A stretch of DNA of 64,000 bases from JACDBE01 sp963714055 (GTDB taxonomy: Bacteria; Actinomycetota; Acidimicrobiia; Spongiisociales; UBA5794). The stretch's first letter is position 1. Each line of letters opens with the position of its first letter. The notes under the pieces were generated by a model. The model searched no databases. It was not told the origin of the DNA and was given only the letters and a program-made list of their open reading frames with translations. Of the stretch, positions 1 through 7,288 are shown one piece after another. The translations under genes were made by a program, and so were the position numbers. The stretch is taken from the NCBI GenBank assembly GCA_963714055.1, contig OY970227.1, forward strand, positions 2,666,001-2,730,000. Direction: 5' to 3'.

Positions 1-2
1 AC

Positions 3-593
3 GCCACCGCCGGCGAGCGCCTCCGGTGGCTCAACGCCCGGTTCACCCTGGTGCGTGACGCGGTGATCCCCGAACTGCTCCTGGAGGCACGCGGATCGTA
101 TGAGGCGGTGATCGAGGAGACCCCCGAACAGGTGATGCAGGCGTGCGTCAAGCACATCCTGGTGGGGTCCGAGGAGGAAGCCGAGGAGGTGATCGAGCGG
201 CTCGAGGCGGGTGAGGACTTCGCCGCCGTCGCCGCCGAGGTGTCGCTCGACCAGCAGAGCCAAGGCGGGGTCCTCGGCTCCGAAGGCGACTGCGTCGTCC
301 ATCACTCCCAGATGGGCGAGGAGTTCGTCGCCGGGGTCATCGATGCCCCGCTCGGGGAGGTCACCGGGCCGGTGCAGACGTCGTTCGGGTACCACGTCAT
401 CCAGGTCGACGAGCGGGTGTTCCCCACGGCCGAGCAGCTCGCCGCCGATCCGATGGCGTACCTCGACCCCGAGGTCGGCACCGGTCTGATGGGCGCCTGG
501 TTCACCGAGGCGGTAGCGGACGCCGACATCGACGTCCGCTCCTCCGTCGGAGTGTGGTCGCCGGAGACCTCCAGCGTCGTCGCCGCCTCGTGA
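3..593 (+). CDS. Peptidylprolyl isomerase, parvulin/SurA-like (5' end missing)
   Basis: The reading frame is open to the left edge, so the N-terminus and any signal peptide lie outside the window. The visible 196 residues hold a parvulin (PpiC-type rotamase) domain: a KHILV start, an EAGEDFAAVAAEVSLD block, a GGVLG segment and a C-terminal FGYHVIQV strand. These are classic landmarks of the fold. Family members isomerise peptidyl-proline bonds and usually act as foldases outside the membrane. The stop overlaps the GTG of the next gene (GTGA), suggesting translational coupling to mazG. Function is clear at family level; the substrate is unknown. Confidence 0.85.
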   Translation, partial: ATAGERLRWLNARFTLVRDAVIPELLLEARGSYEAVIEETPEQVMQACVKHILVGSEEEAEEVIERLEAGEDFAAVAAEVSLDQQSQGGVLGSEGDCVVHHSQMGEEFVAGVIDAPLGEVTGPVQTSFGYHVIQVDERVFPTAEQLAADPMAYLDPEVGTGLMGAWFTEAVADADIDVRSSVGVWSPETSSVVAAS

Positions 594-2056
594 ATCCCGA
601 CGTTCTCGTCGTCGGCCTGGGCCCGGCCGGGCTCGACCGGCTCGCCCCCGCCACCATGGCGGCGCTCGACGCCATCGAGACCGTGGTGGCGCGCACCGGG
701 CACCATCCGGCTGTCGCCGACCTCGCCGCCCGCCGCCAGGTCGTCACCTGCGACGACCTCTATACCTCCGCCGACGGATTCGACGCCGTCTACTCCGCCA
801 TCGCCGACCGGGTGGTCTCGCTCGCCGCCACCGGCTCGGTGGCATACGCCGTGCCCGGCTCGGCCTCGGTGGGGGAGCGCAGCGTGCCGCTCGTCGTGGA
901 ACGGGCCCGGGCGGCCGGCAATACCGTGGAGATCGTCCCCGGCGAGTCGTTCCTCGACCTGGTGTGGACGGTGACCGGTTGCGACCCCATCGCCGACGGG
1001 GCCCAGGTGATCGACGGCCGGGCCCTTCCCGACCCGCTCCAACTCCACCTCCCCACGGTGATCACCCAGGTGGACCGGCCCGAGGTGCTCGGCGACGTCG
1101 CCGCCGTGCTCGGCCGCGTGCTGCCCGACGACACGCCGGTGACCGTGCTCGACCGACTCGGCGAGCCCGAGCAACTCGTCGAGACGATGCCGTTGCACGA
1201 CATCTCCCGACACCCGGTCGGGCCCCGCACGACGTTGTACCTGGTTCCCCCGCCGAACGGCTGGTTCGGGCTGGTGACCACCAACCGGCGGCTGCGGGCC
1301 GAGTGCCCGTGGGACCGCGAGCAGACCCACCACACCCTGGTCTCCCATCTCATCGAGGAGGCGTTCGAGGCGGTCGAGGCGCTCGGTGCGCTGCCTCCGA
1401 CCGCCCCTGGCGAGTTCAACGACCCTGTGGTCTACGCCGAGGTCGAGGAGGAGTTGGGCGATCTCCTGTTGCAGACGGTGTTCCATGCCACCCTGGCCGA
1501 AGAGGCCGGGATGTTCGGTGTCGAGGAGGTGGCCGAAGGCATCCGGCGCAAGCTGGTTCGCCGCCACCCCCATGTATTCGGCGATGCCGCCGCCCACGAC
1601 GCCGACGCCGTGCTGGCGCGCTGGGAGGTACTGAAGGCCGCGGAGAAGGATCGCCCATCGCTGCTCGACGGCATCCCGAAGGCGATGCCGGCGCTGTCCA
1701 GGGCGGAGAAGCTGCAACTGCGGGCGGCGACGGTGGGCTTCGACTGGGGCGAACCGATGCCGGTGCTGGCCAAGGTGGGTGAGGAGCTCGACGAGCTGGC
1801 GGCGGTGGTGGGCGACCCGGCGTTGCGGGCATCCGAGCTCGGTGACGTCCTCTTCTCGGTGGTCAACCTGGCCAGGCACCTCTCGGTCGACCCCGAGCTG
1901 GCATTCCGGCACGCCAACGACCGCTTCGAGGCCAGGTTCCGCGGGATGGAGGAGATGGCCGCTTCTGCCGGCGACGACCTGGCCGACCTGTCGCTCGAAC
2001 AGCTCGACGACCTGTGGGAGCGCGCCAAAGAGCGAGTCAACGAGTTGGACAGGTAG
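590..2056 (+). CDS. mazG: YabN-like tetrapyrrole methylase / MazG pyrophosphohydrolase fusion
   Basis: This 488-residue protein has two parts. Residues 1-220 resemble the SAM-dependent tetrapyrrole methylase fold (VVGLGPAGLD at the N-terminus, a VPGSASVGE loop near residue 90). Residues 240-488 carry two MazG-type helical modules, each with an EExxE motif followed by ELGD, and the family signature CPWDREQTH at about residue 243. MazG enzymes hydrolyse nucleoside triphosphates, often non-canonical ones, to monophosphate and pyrophosphate. The role of the methylase-like half in such fusions is not established. The GTG at 590 was chosen because it overlaps the upstream stop by 4 bp and begins right at the conserved strand; a longer frame from 554 adds only Arg-rich residues. 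Confidence 0.88.
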   Translation: MNPDVLVVGLGPAGLDRLAPATMAALDAIETVVARTGHHPAVADLAARRQVVTCDDLYTSADGFDAVYSAIADRVVSLAATGSVAYAVPGSASVGERSVPLVVERARAAGNTVEIVPGESFLDLVWTVTGCDPIADGAQVIDGRALPDPLQLHLPTVITQVDRPEVLGDVAAVLGRVLPDDTPVTVLDRLGEPEQLVETMPLHDISRHPVGPRTTLYLVPPPNGWFGLVTTNRRLRAECPWDREQTHHTLVSHLIEEAFEAVEALGALPPTAPGEFNDPVVYAEVEEELGDLLLQTVFHATLAEEAGMFGVEEVAEGIRRKLVRRHPHVFGDAAAHDADAVLARWEVLKAAEKDRPSLLDGIPKAMPALSRAEKLQLRAATVGFDWGEPMPVLAKVGEELDELAAVVGDPALRASELGDVLFSVVNLARHLSVDPELAFRHANDRFEARFRGMEEMAASAGDDLADLSLEQLDDLWERAKERVNELDR

Positions 2057-2091
2057 CTCGGGCGTGACCAGGTGGGGGTCAGGGTCCGTGA

Positions 2092-2097
2092 TATCTT
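2092..2097 (+). promoter_or_regulatory. Probable -10 element of a leaderless eno transcript
   Basis: TATCTT lies 7 nt before the GTG start of eno and there is no Shine-Dalgarno in the gap. This fits transcription starting at or next to the start codon. No clear -35 element was seen. Confidence 0.5.
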
Positions 2098-2104
2098 CGC
2101 GGAC

Positions 2105-3382
2105 GTGAAAACCGCGATTTCCTCGATTCGGGGTCGCCAGATCCTCGACTCGCGGGGCAACCCTACGGTCGAGGCCGAGGTGGTGCTGGCCGGCGGCGGC
2201 TTCGGGCGCGCCGCGGTCCCGTCAGGGGCGTCCACCGGGTCACTGGAGGCCAACGAGCAGCGTGACGGCGGCTCGAGTTACGGGGGCAAGGGGGTGCTCG
2301 GCGCCGTCGGGCACGTCAACGAGGCGATCGCCGGCGCTCTCATCGGGCGCGACGCCAGCCGCCAGGAGGAGATCGACCAGGTGATGCTCGATCTCGACGG
2401 CACCCCCAACAAGGCGAACCTGGGGGCGAACGCCATCCTCAGCGTGTCGTTGGCGGTGGCCCGGGCGGCGGCGTCGGCGGTCGGGCTGCCGCTGTTCCGC
2501 TACCTGGGCGGGTCATCGGCCCGGTTGCTGCCGGTCCCGTGTCTCAACGTCCTCAACGGCGGCGCCCACGCCAGCAACTCCATCGACATCCAGGAGTTCA
2601 TGCTGGTTCCCGGCGGTGCCCCCAGCTTCGGAGAGGGTCTGCGCGCCGGGGTCGAGGTGTACCACGCCCTCAAGGGAGTGCTCGCCGCCGAAGGTCTGAC
2701 CACCAACGTGGGTGACGAGGGGGGCTTCGCCCCCGACCTGCCCAACGATCGGGCGGCGCTGGAGCTGCTGTCCCGAGCGGTGGAGGCGGCCGGATACCGG
2801 CTCGGTGACGACATCGCCTTCGCCATCGACGTCGCCGCCACCGAGCTGTACCGCGACGGACGCTACGAACTGGACGGCGAGGAGCACCCGGTCGAGTGGA
2901 TGCTCGACTACCTGGTCGGATTGGCCGACGACTTCCCGCTGGTTTCGATCGAGGACGGCCTCGGTGAGGCCGACTGGGAGGGTTGGGGGGCCCTGACCGC
3001 CCGGCTCGGCGACCGGTGCCAGCTCGTCGGCGACGACCTGTTCGTCACCAACGAGGAGATCCTCCGGCGGGGCATCGAGCAGGGCACCGCCAACGCCATC
3101 CTCGTCAAGGTGAACCAGATCGGCACCCTGTCCGAGACGATGCACACCATGGAGCTGGCGGCAACCAACGGTTACGGACGGATGGTCTCCCACCGGTCGG
3201 GAGAGACCGAGGACAGCTTCATCTCGCACCTGGCGGTGGCGACCAACGCCGGGCAGATCAAGTCCGGTGCGCCCGCCCGGGGCGAGCGCACCGCCAAGTA
3301 CAACCAGCTGCTGAGGATCGAGGAGGCGCTGGGGCCTGACGCCCGTTACGCAGGGTGGGGGCCGTTCCGGCGGCGCCCATGA
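2105..3382 (+). CDS. eno: Enolase (phosphopyruvate hydratase)
   Basis: Enolase interconverts 2-phosphoglycerate and phosphoenolpyruvate in glycolysis and gluconeogenesis. The 425-residue product has the usual length and the diagnostic motifs: ILDSRGNPTVE at the N-terminus, VPSGASTG, NGGAHASNSIDIQEFM, the metal-binding SIEDGL, the catalytic lysine in ILVKVNQIGT, and the signature block SHRSGETED near the C-terminus. GTG at 2105 starts right before the conserved TAISSIRGR strand; the longer frame from 2072 adds 11 atypical residues. The stop overlaps the ATG of the FtsB-like gene (ATGA). Its position between mazG and ftsB matches the conserved actinobacterial order. Confidence 0.97.
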   Translation: MKTAISSIRGRQILDSRGNPTVEAEVVLAGGGFGRAAVPSGASTGSLEANEQRDGGSSYGGKGVLGAVGHVNEAIAGALIGRDASRQEEIDQVMLDLDGTPNKANLGANAILSVSLAVARAAASAVGLPLFRYLGGSSARLLPVPCLNVLNGGAHASNSIDIQEFMLVPGGAPSFGEGLRAGVEVYHALKGVLAAEGLTTNVGDEGGFAPDLPNDRAALELLSRAVEAAGYRLGDDIAFAIDVAATELYRDGRYELDGEEHPVEWMLDYLVGLADDFPLVSIEDGLGEADWEGWGALTARLGDRCQLVGDDLFVTNEEILRRGIEQGTANAILVKVNQIGTLSETMHTMELAATNGYGRMVSHRSGETEDSFISHLAVATNAGQIKSGAPARGERTAKYNQLLRIEEALGPDARYAGWGPFRRRP

Positions 3383-3804
3383 CCGATCGCCCGGCTCCGC
3401 CGACGCGGCGGGGGAGGCGGCCGCGCCGCGGCGTATTGGTGGCGCTGGTCCTCGTCGGGCTGGTGGCCGGGATCCTCGGCGGGGTGTTCCCCTTCCGCCA
3501 GATGTTCGCCCACCATCGCCAGGTCGACGCCGCCGAGCAGCAGCTCGCCGACCTCCAGGCCGCCAACGCCGAGCTCGAGGGGGAGATCGCCAAGCTGCAG
3601 AGCCCGGTCGAGATCGAGCGGATCGCCCGCGAGCAGTTCGGGCTGGTGCGCCCCGGGGAGACCGGATACGTGGTCGAGGTGCCCGAGCCCGCCCCGGTGC
3701 TCGCCGACGAGACCGACCAGGCCGACCAGAGCGAGGCGCCGTCGGGGTTCTGGCAGGGCATCTGGGACTTCCTCACGGGCCGCGATCTAGAGCGAGATGG
3801 ATGA
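3379..3804 (+). CDS. FtsB/DivIC-family septum formation initiator
   Basis: A 141-residue bitopic membrane protein. An Arg-rich cytoplasmic tail (residues 5-20) precedes one transmembrane helix (about 21-40). A coiled coil follows, from about residue 48 to 75 (HRQVDAAEQQLADLQAANAELE), then a FGLVRPGE motif typical of FtsB/DivIC. Family members bind FtsL and FtsQ in the divisome and help trigger septal peptidoglycan synthesis. ATG at 3379 overlaps the eno stop. The acidic C-terminal tail after residue 100 is variable in this family. Confidence 0.85.
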   Translation: MTDRPAPPTRRGRRPRRGVLVALVLVGLVAGILGGVFPFRQMFAHHRQVDAAEQQLADLQAANAELEGEIAKLQSPVEIERIAREQFGLVRPGETGYVVEVPEPAPVLADETDQADQSEAPSGFWQGIWDFLTGRDLERDG

Positions 3805-4318
3805 CCACGAGGCGGTGGCCGTCCAGCTGGGGCGGCCGCTGCGGTCGCCGGTAGCGACGGCAGCACGATGCCACCTGGCGATGCCGGTGGTGGTCACGGT
3901 TCCCCCGCTGCTCGACGACGGCACCCCGTTCCCGACGACGTACTGGCTGACGTGCCCGCTGGCGAGGCGCCGCATCGGCCGCCTCGAATCCGGTGGTGGT
4001 GTCGCCGCCGCCCAGGACCGGGTCGACTCCGACCCCGGCTTCGCCGACGGCTACCGGCGGGCGATGGAGCGCTACGCCGCAGAACGCGACCGGCTGGTGC
4101 CGGTCGGGCACCGGGGTCCCGTGCCTGCCGGCGGGGTCGGGGGGTCGTCTGGTGGGGTGAAGTGCCTCCACGCCCACTACGCAGACCATGCCGCCGGCAA
4201 CGCCAACCCGATCGGCGAGATGGTCGCACCCGATGTGGAGCCGCTCGACTGCACCGTCCCATGCGTGGCAGATATCGACGGCGAGGTGACAGTCAACCCC
4301 GACTGGTCGGAACCGTGA
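3797..4318 (+). CDS. DUF501 family protein
   Basis: A 173-residue soluble protein matching the DUF501 family: an N-terminal block with FPTTYWLTCPLARRRIGRLE (residues 45-64), a central GVKCLHAHYADH segment with conserved Cys and His (about 116-127), and an NPIG motif near 136. Two conserved cysteines and a histidine suggest metal or redox chemistry, but no biochemical function is established. The start overlaps the ftsB-like stop by 8 bp, and ppx follows, as in many actinobacteria. Confidence 0.85.
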   Translation: MDDHEAVAVQLGRPLRSPVATAARCHLAMPVVVTVPPLLDDGTPFPTTYWLTCPLARRRIGRLESGGGVAAAQDRVDSDPGFADGYRRAMERYAAERDRLVPVGHRGPVPAGGVGGSSGGVKCLHAHYADHAAGNANPIGEMVAPDVEPLDCTVPCVADIDGEVTVNPDWSEP

Positions 4319-4320
4319 AA

Positions 4321-4461
4321 TGCCCGCCTCGCTGCGCTCGGCTCCTCCCGCAGCTGGGGCCCCAACCCCAGCGCGGGCCGTGTCTCTGCCCGCCTCGCTG
4401 CGCTCGGCTCCTCCCGCAGCTGGGGCCCCAACCCAGCGGGCCGTGTCTCTGCCCGCCTCGG
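4321..4461 (+). repeat. Tandem repeat, 66/63-bp units, between DUF501 and ppx
   Basis: Two nearly identical units begin at 4321 and 4387, with a third truncated copy from 4450. Each contains GCCTCGCTGCGCTCGGCTC and a small CTGGGG/CCCCAG inverted repeat. The units differ by a few deleted bases, so the array is not a multiple of three. It stays open in the ppx frame, which would give a spurious N-terminal extension. Confidence 0.85.
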
Positions 4462-4475
4462 TATCGTCCACGGCT

Positions 4476-5387
4476 ATGAGGGTCGCCGCCGTCGATGTTG
4501 GCTCAAACACGGTTCGGCTGCTGGTCGCCGAGGTCGTCGACGGCGCGCTGCGTCGTGTCGACCGCCGGTCGATCGTCACCCGGCTGGCCCAGGGTGTCGA
4601 TCGCAGCGGCCGGCTCGACCCGGCGGCGGTCGAGCGCTCCCTCGACGCCGTGGAGATCTATGCCGCCGCCATCGGGACCGCCGGCTGCGATCGAGTCGGA
4701 GTCATCGCCACCTCGGCGGTGCGCGACGCAGCGAACCGCACCGAGTTCACCGAGCCTGCCCACGCCCTTCTCGGCGTGGCCCCGGAGGTCCTCACCGGTC
4801 CCGAGGAGGCCGAGATGTCGTTCGCCGGCGCCATCACCGGTGCGATCGGCGACCCGCCGTTCCTCGTGATCGACCTGGGAGGGGGAAGCACCGAGTTCGT
4901 CCACGGCGTCGACCGGGTCGAGTCGGGGGTGAGCGTCGACATCGGCTCGGTCCGGCTCACCGAGCGCATGCTGCCCAACCGCCCGGCTCCCTCGACCGCG
5001 GTCGAGGCCGCCCGACGCTACGTGGCGGGGCTGTTCGCCGAGCAGGTCAAGGTGTCAGGCGAGATCGCCACGGTGATCGGGGTCGGCGGTACCTTCACCA
5101 GCTTGGCGGCCATTCACCTCGGGCTCGAGCAGCCCGACCCCGAGCGGGTACACGGGACGGTGGTACCGGTCCTCGGGCTCGACATCCTCGTCGACGAGCT
5201 GGCCCGCCTCGACCTGGCCGCCACCGCGGCCATACCGTCGCTCGATCCCGCCCGGGCCCCGGTGCTTCTCGGTGGGGCGGTGGTCGCCGCAACCGCGGTC
5301 CACCATGTCGGCGCCATCGCCGTCACCGTCTCCGAGCACGACATCCTGGACGGCCTCGCCCTGTCGCTGGCGACCACCGCCTCGTGA
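4476..5387 (+). CDS. ppx: Ppx/GppA family exopolyphosphatase
   Basis: A 303-residue protein of the Ppx/GppA phosphatase family, hydrolysing polyphosphate and/or pppGpp. It has the actin-like ATPase-fold motifs: VDVGSNTVRLLVAE at the N-terminus, ATSAVRDAANR (about 83-93), the phosphate-binding DLGGGSTEF (about 132-140) and GVGGTFTSLAA (about 199-209). It corresponds to the short actinobacterial form with only the two catalytic subdomains. ATG at 4476 was chosen because the upstream in-frame extension is entirely made of the tandem repeat. There is no Shine-Dalgarno; TATCGT lies 8 nt upstream. Which substrate is preferred cannot be read from the sequence. Confidence 0.9.
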   Translation: MRVAAVDVGSNTVRLLVAEVVDGALRRVDRRSIVTRLAQGVDRSGRLDPAAVERSLDAVEIYAAAIGTAGCDRVGVIATSAVRDAANRTEFTEPAHALLGVAPEVLTGPEEAEMSFAGAITGAIGDPPFLVIDLGGGSTEFVHGVDRVESGVSVDIGSVRLTERMLPNRPAPSTAVEAARRYVAGLFAEQVKVSGEIATVIGVGGTFTSLAAIHLGLEQPDPERVHGTVVPVLGLDILVDELARLDLAATAAIPSLDPARAPVLLGGAVVAATAVHHVGAIAVTVSEHDILDGLALSLATTAS

Positions 5388-5448
5388 GCCACCACGGGTG
5401 GACGGCGGCGGCCGATCTGTGCGACCCTGTCGGGGAGAGGAGGTCGCC

Positions 5449-5871
5449 ATGACCGTCGTGGTGGGCGTGGATTCCTCCCCGGTGACCGAGGACGTGGTTC
5501 GCAAGGCCATCGAGGAGGCGGAGCGCCGCGGCACCGATCTGCACGCGGTCCATGTGCTGCGCACGCCGGTCGTGTACGTCGAGACCGGGATGAACCTCGA
5601 AGTCCTGGCGGTGGCCGAACGCAAATCGGTCTGGGAGCCCTTGGAGGAGGTGCTGTCGGCCTCGCCGGTCCCGGTCACCAAGGTCGACCTCGACGGGTAT
5701 CCGCCGGACACTCTGGTGGGTTATGCCAAGGACCTGGGCGCGTCGCTGCTCGTCGTCGGTACCCGGGGCCGGGGTGAGTTCGCTTCGTTGATCCTCGGCA
5801 GCACGAGCAGCCGGGCCATCCACCTGTCTCCGTGTGACGTGCTGGTGGTGAAGCTCCACGAGACCCGGTGA
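5449..5871 (+). CDS. Universal stress protein (UspA family)
   Basis: A 140-residue single-domain Usp. The N-terminus VVVGVDSSP and the C-terminal nucleotide-binding signature (VVGTRGRGEFASLILGSTSSRAI, residues about 100-122, pattern GxRGxG-N9-GSxS) indicate the ATP-binding subclass. A strong GGAGAGGAGG ribosome site sits 7-8 nt before ATG 5449; the longer frame from 5272 is a shadow of ppx. Usp proteins are small cytoplasmic regulators induced by stress. The exact role is unknown. Confidence 0.88.
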   Translation: MTVVVGVDSSPVTEDVVRKAIEEAERRGTDLHAVHVLRTPVVYVETGMNLEVLAVAERKSVWEPLEEVLSASPVPVTKVDLDGYPPDTLVGYAKDLGASLLVVGTRGRGEFASLILGSTSSRAIHLSPCDVLVVKLHETR

Positions 5872-5881
5872 GCGACCGGCC

Positions 5882-6619
5882 TCACCCGCTCGCTTCGAGC
5901 ACGCTCAGTCCGAAGGCGACGGCGAACCCGAGCACGGTGACGAACCCCACCGGTTCGCCGGCATCTTCGTAGGCCTCGGGCATCATCGAGGTGGCCAGCA
6001 TCGTGAGGATCGCCCCGGCGGCGAAGGCGTACGTGAACGCCAGCGTCGCCGGTGGGGCGCCGTCGAGCAAGGCGTAGCCCAGGGCGGCCGACAGGGCACA
6101 CACCGCCACGATCCCGGTCCACATCCACAGGATCGTCGAACGTCTCCAGCCGTGCTGCTCGAGCGTCGTGGTGGCGGCGACACCCTCAGGGATGTTGGAG
6201 ACGAACACCGCCACCAACATGGCGATACCGACCTCTCCGGTCTGCAAGATGGTCAGCCCGAGCACCGCCGTCTCCGGGACCCCGTCGAGTAGTGCCCCGA
6301 GGACGATCGACAGGCCGGACGGGGCCTCCATCACCTCTCCCATGCTGTGCCGGCGGCGCCGCTCGAAGCGGCCGATGAGGACGTCCCCGAAGGTGAAGGC
6401 GGCGGCGCCGGTGAAGAGCCCGAGCGTGGCTCCGGCATGCCCGCCCACGTCGACGGCCTCTTCCATGAGCTCGAAGGCGACGGCGCTGATCAGGACACCG
6501 GCGCCGAACCCCATCACCAAACCGAGGAGCCTCTTCCCCGGTGGGCGCAGTGCCGCCACCGCCGCACCGAGGAGCAGCGACCCGGAGGCGACGGCGCCCC
6601 AGAGGAATGCCTCGGTCAC
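5882..6619 (-). CDS. ZIP family metal transporter
   Basis: A 245-residue integral membrane protein with about eight hydrophobic helices. Motifs are those of the ZIP (zinc/iron permease) family: MGFGAGVLISAVAFELMEEA in an early helix, SNIPEGVAATTTL carrying the NxPEG metal-coordination motif, and ALLDGVPETAVLG as a second DGxPE site. An Arg-rich cytoplasmic loop (ERRRRH) lies between helices 3 and 4. Predicted import of divalent cations, probably zinc. GTG at 6619 starts immediately before the first helix; the longer frame is Arg/Pro-rich and unlikely to be coding. It converges with the Usp gene. Confidence 0.87.
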   Translation of the reverse strand: MTEAFLWGAVASGSLLLGAAVAALRPPGKRLLGLVMGFGAGVLISAVAFELMEEAVDVGGHAGATLGLFTGAAAFTFGDVLIGRFERRRRHSMGEVMEAPSGLSIVLGALLDGVPETAVLGLTILQTGEVGIAMLVAVFVSNIPEGVAATTTLEQHGWRRSTILWMWTGIVAVCALSAALGYALLDGAPPATLAFTYAFAAGAILTMLATSMMPEAYEDAGEPVGFVTVLGFAVAFGLSVLEASG

Positions 6620-6754
6620 GACGACGACCGCGGTATGTCGCCGCCAGGTCGATGGCAACTCACGGGTGACAGGCCTCCGGATGCGGGTCGGCGGGCGGCA
6701 AGCATACGCACGGCCCCCCGAAGGGACCGGGCACCGCTGGGGGTACCGAGCCGG

Positions 6755-6760
6755 TAGGTT
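6755..6760 (+). promoter_or_regulatory. Probable -10 element, leaderless start
   Basis: TAGGTT ends 6 nt before the GTG at 6767 and no ribosome site is present. Confidence 0.45.
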
Positions 6761-6766
6761 TCGACC

Positions 6767-7285
6767 GTGGGTCTGCAGCAGCTGCTGGGTTACCAACCAC
6801 CCCGTACTTCGAGGTGGCGGCGAGCCCTGGCCCGAGTGGCGGCGACCCGCCCGGGCACTTGGCTCTCCGCTCGGGTGCTCCCTCCGATGGACCGATGGTC
6901 GTTCCGGGCGTCCGGGGGCAGGGTCGCGCTCACCGAGTCGATCGGAGGGCTTCCCACGGTGATGCTCACCACCCGGGGCGCCCGGAGCGGGCTGGAGCGG
7001 ACGGTGCCACTGCTGGCGGTGCCCAGTGGTGACGACCTTGCGGTGCTGGGAACGAACTGGGGCGGCGGCAGCTCCCCCGCTTGGGTGCACAACCTGACGG
7101 CGAATCCGGTGGCGGTGGTGGAGTACCGCGAAGCCAGGGTCGACGTCCGGGCGGAGCGACTGGAGGGCGCCGCCGCCGAGGAGGTGTGGCGTCGTGCGGT
7201 CGATCTGTACCCCGGGTATGCGGAGTACCCGCGCCGCGCCGGGACCCGCCTCATCACGGTGTGGCGGCTGGTCCCCGTTGGTTGA
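6767..7285 (+). CDS. Deazaflavin-dependent nitroreductase family protein
   Basis: A 172-residue protein of the Ddn-like family (nitroreductase/quinone reductase fold binding deazaflavin F420). Family landmarks are LTTRGARSGLERTVPLL (residues 67-83), the VLGTNWGGGSSPAWVHNLTANP stretch (about 92-113) and a C-terminal ITVWRLVPV strand. Members use reduced F420 to reduce quinones, nitroaromatics or other substrates; the natural substrate here is unknown. The GTG start is supported by the TAGGTT-N6-GTG arrangement. The gene converges with EF-G2, with only 3 bp between stops. Confidence 0.83.
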   Translation: MGLQQLLGYQPPRTSRWRRALARVAATRPGTWLSARVLPPMDRWSFRASGGRVALTESIGGLPTVMLTTRGARSGLERTVPLLAVPSGDDLAVLGTNWGGGSSPAWVHNLTANPVAVVEYREARVDVRAERLEGAAAEEVWRRAVDLYPGYAEYPRRAGTRLITVWRLVPVG

Positions 7286-7288
7286 CGG

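Noticed and set aside
302..1912. 536-residue minus-strand ORF
   Set aside because: Antisense shadow of mazG with no recognisable motif.
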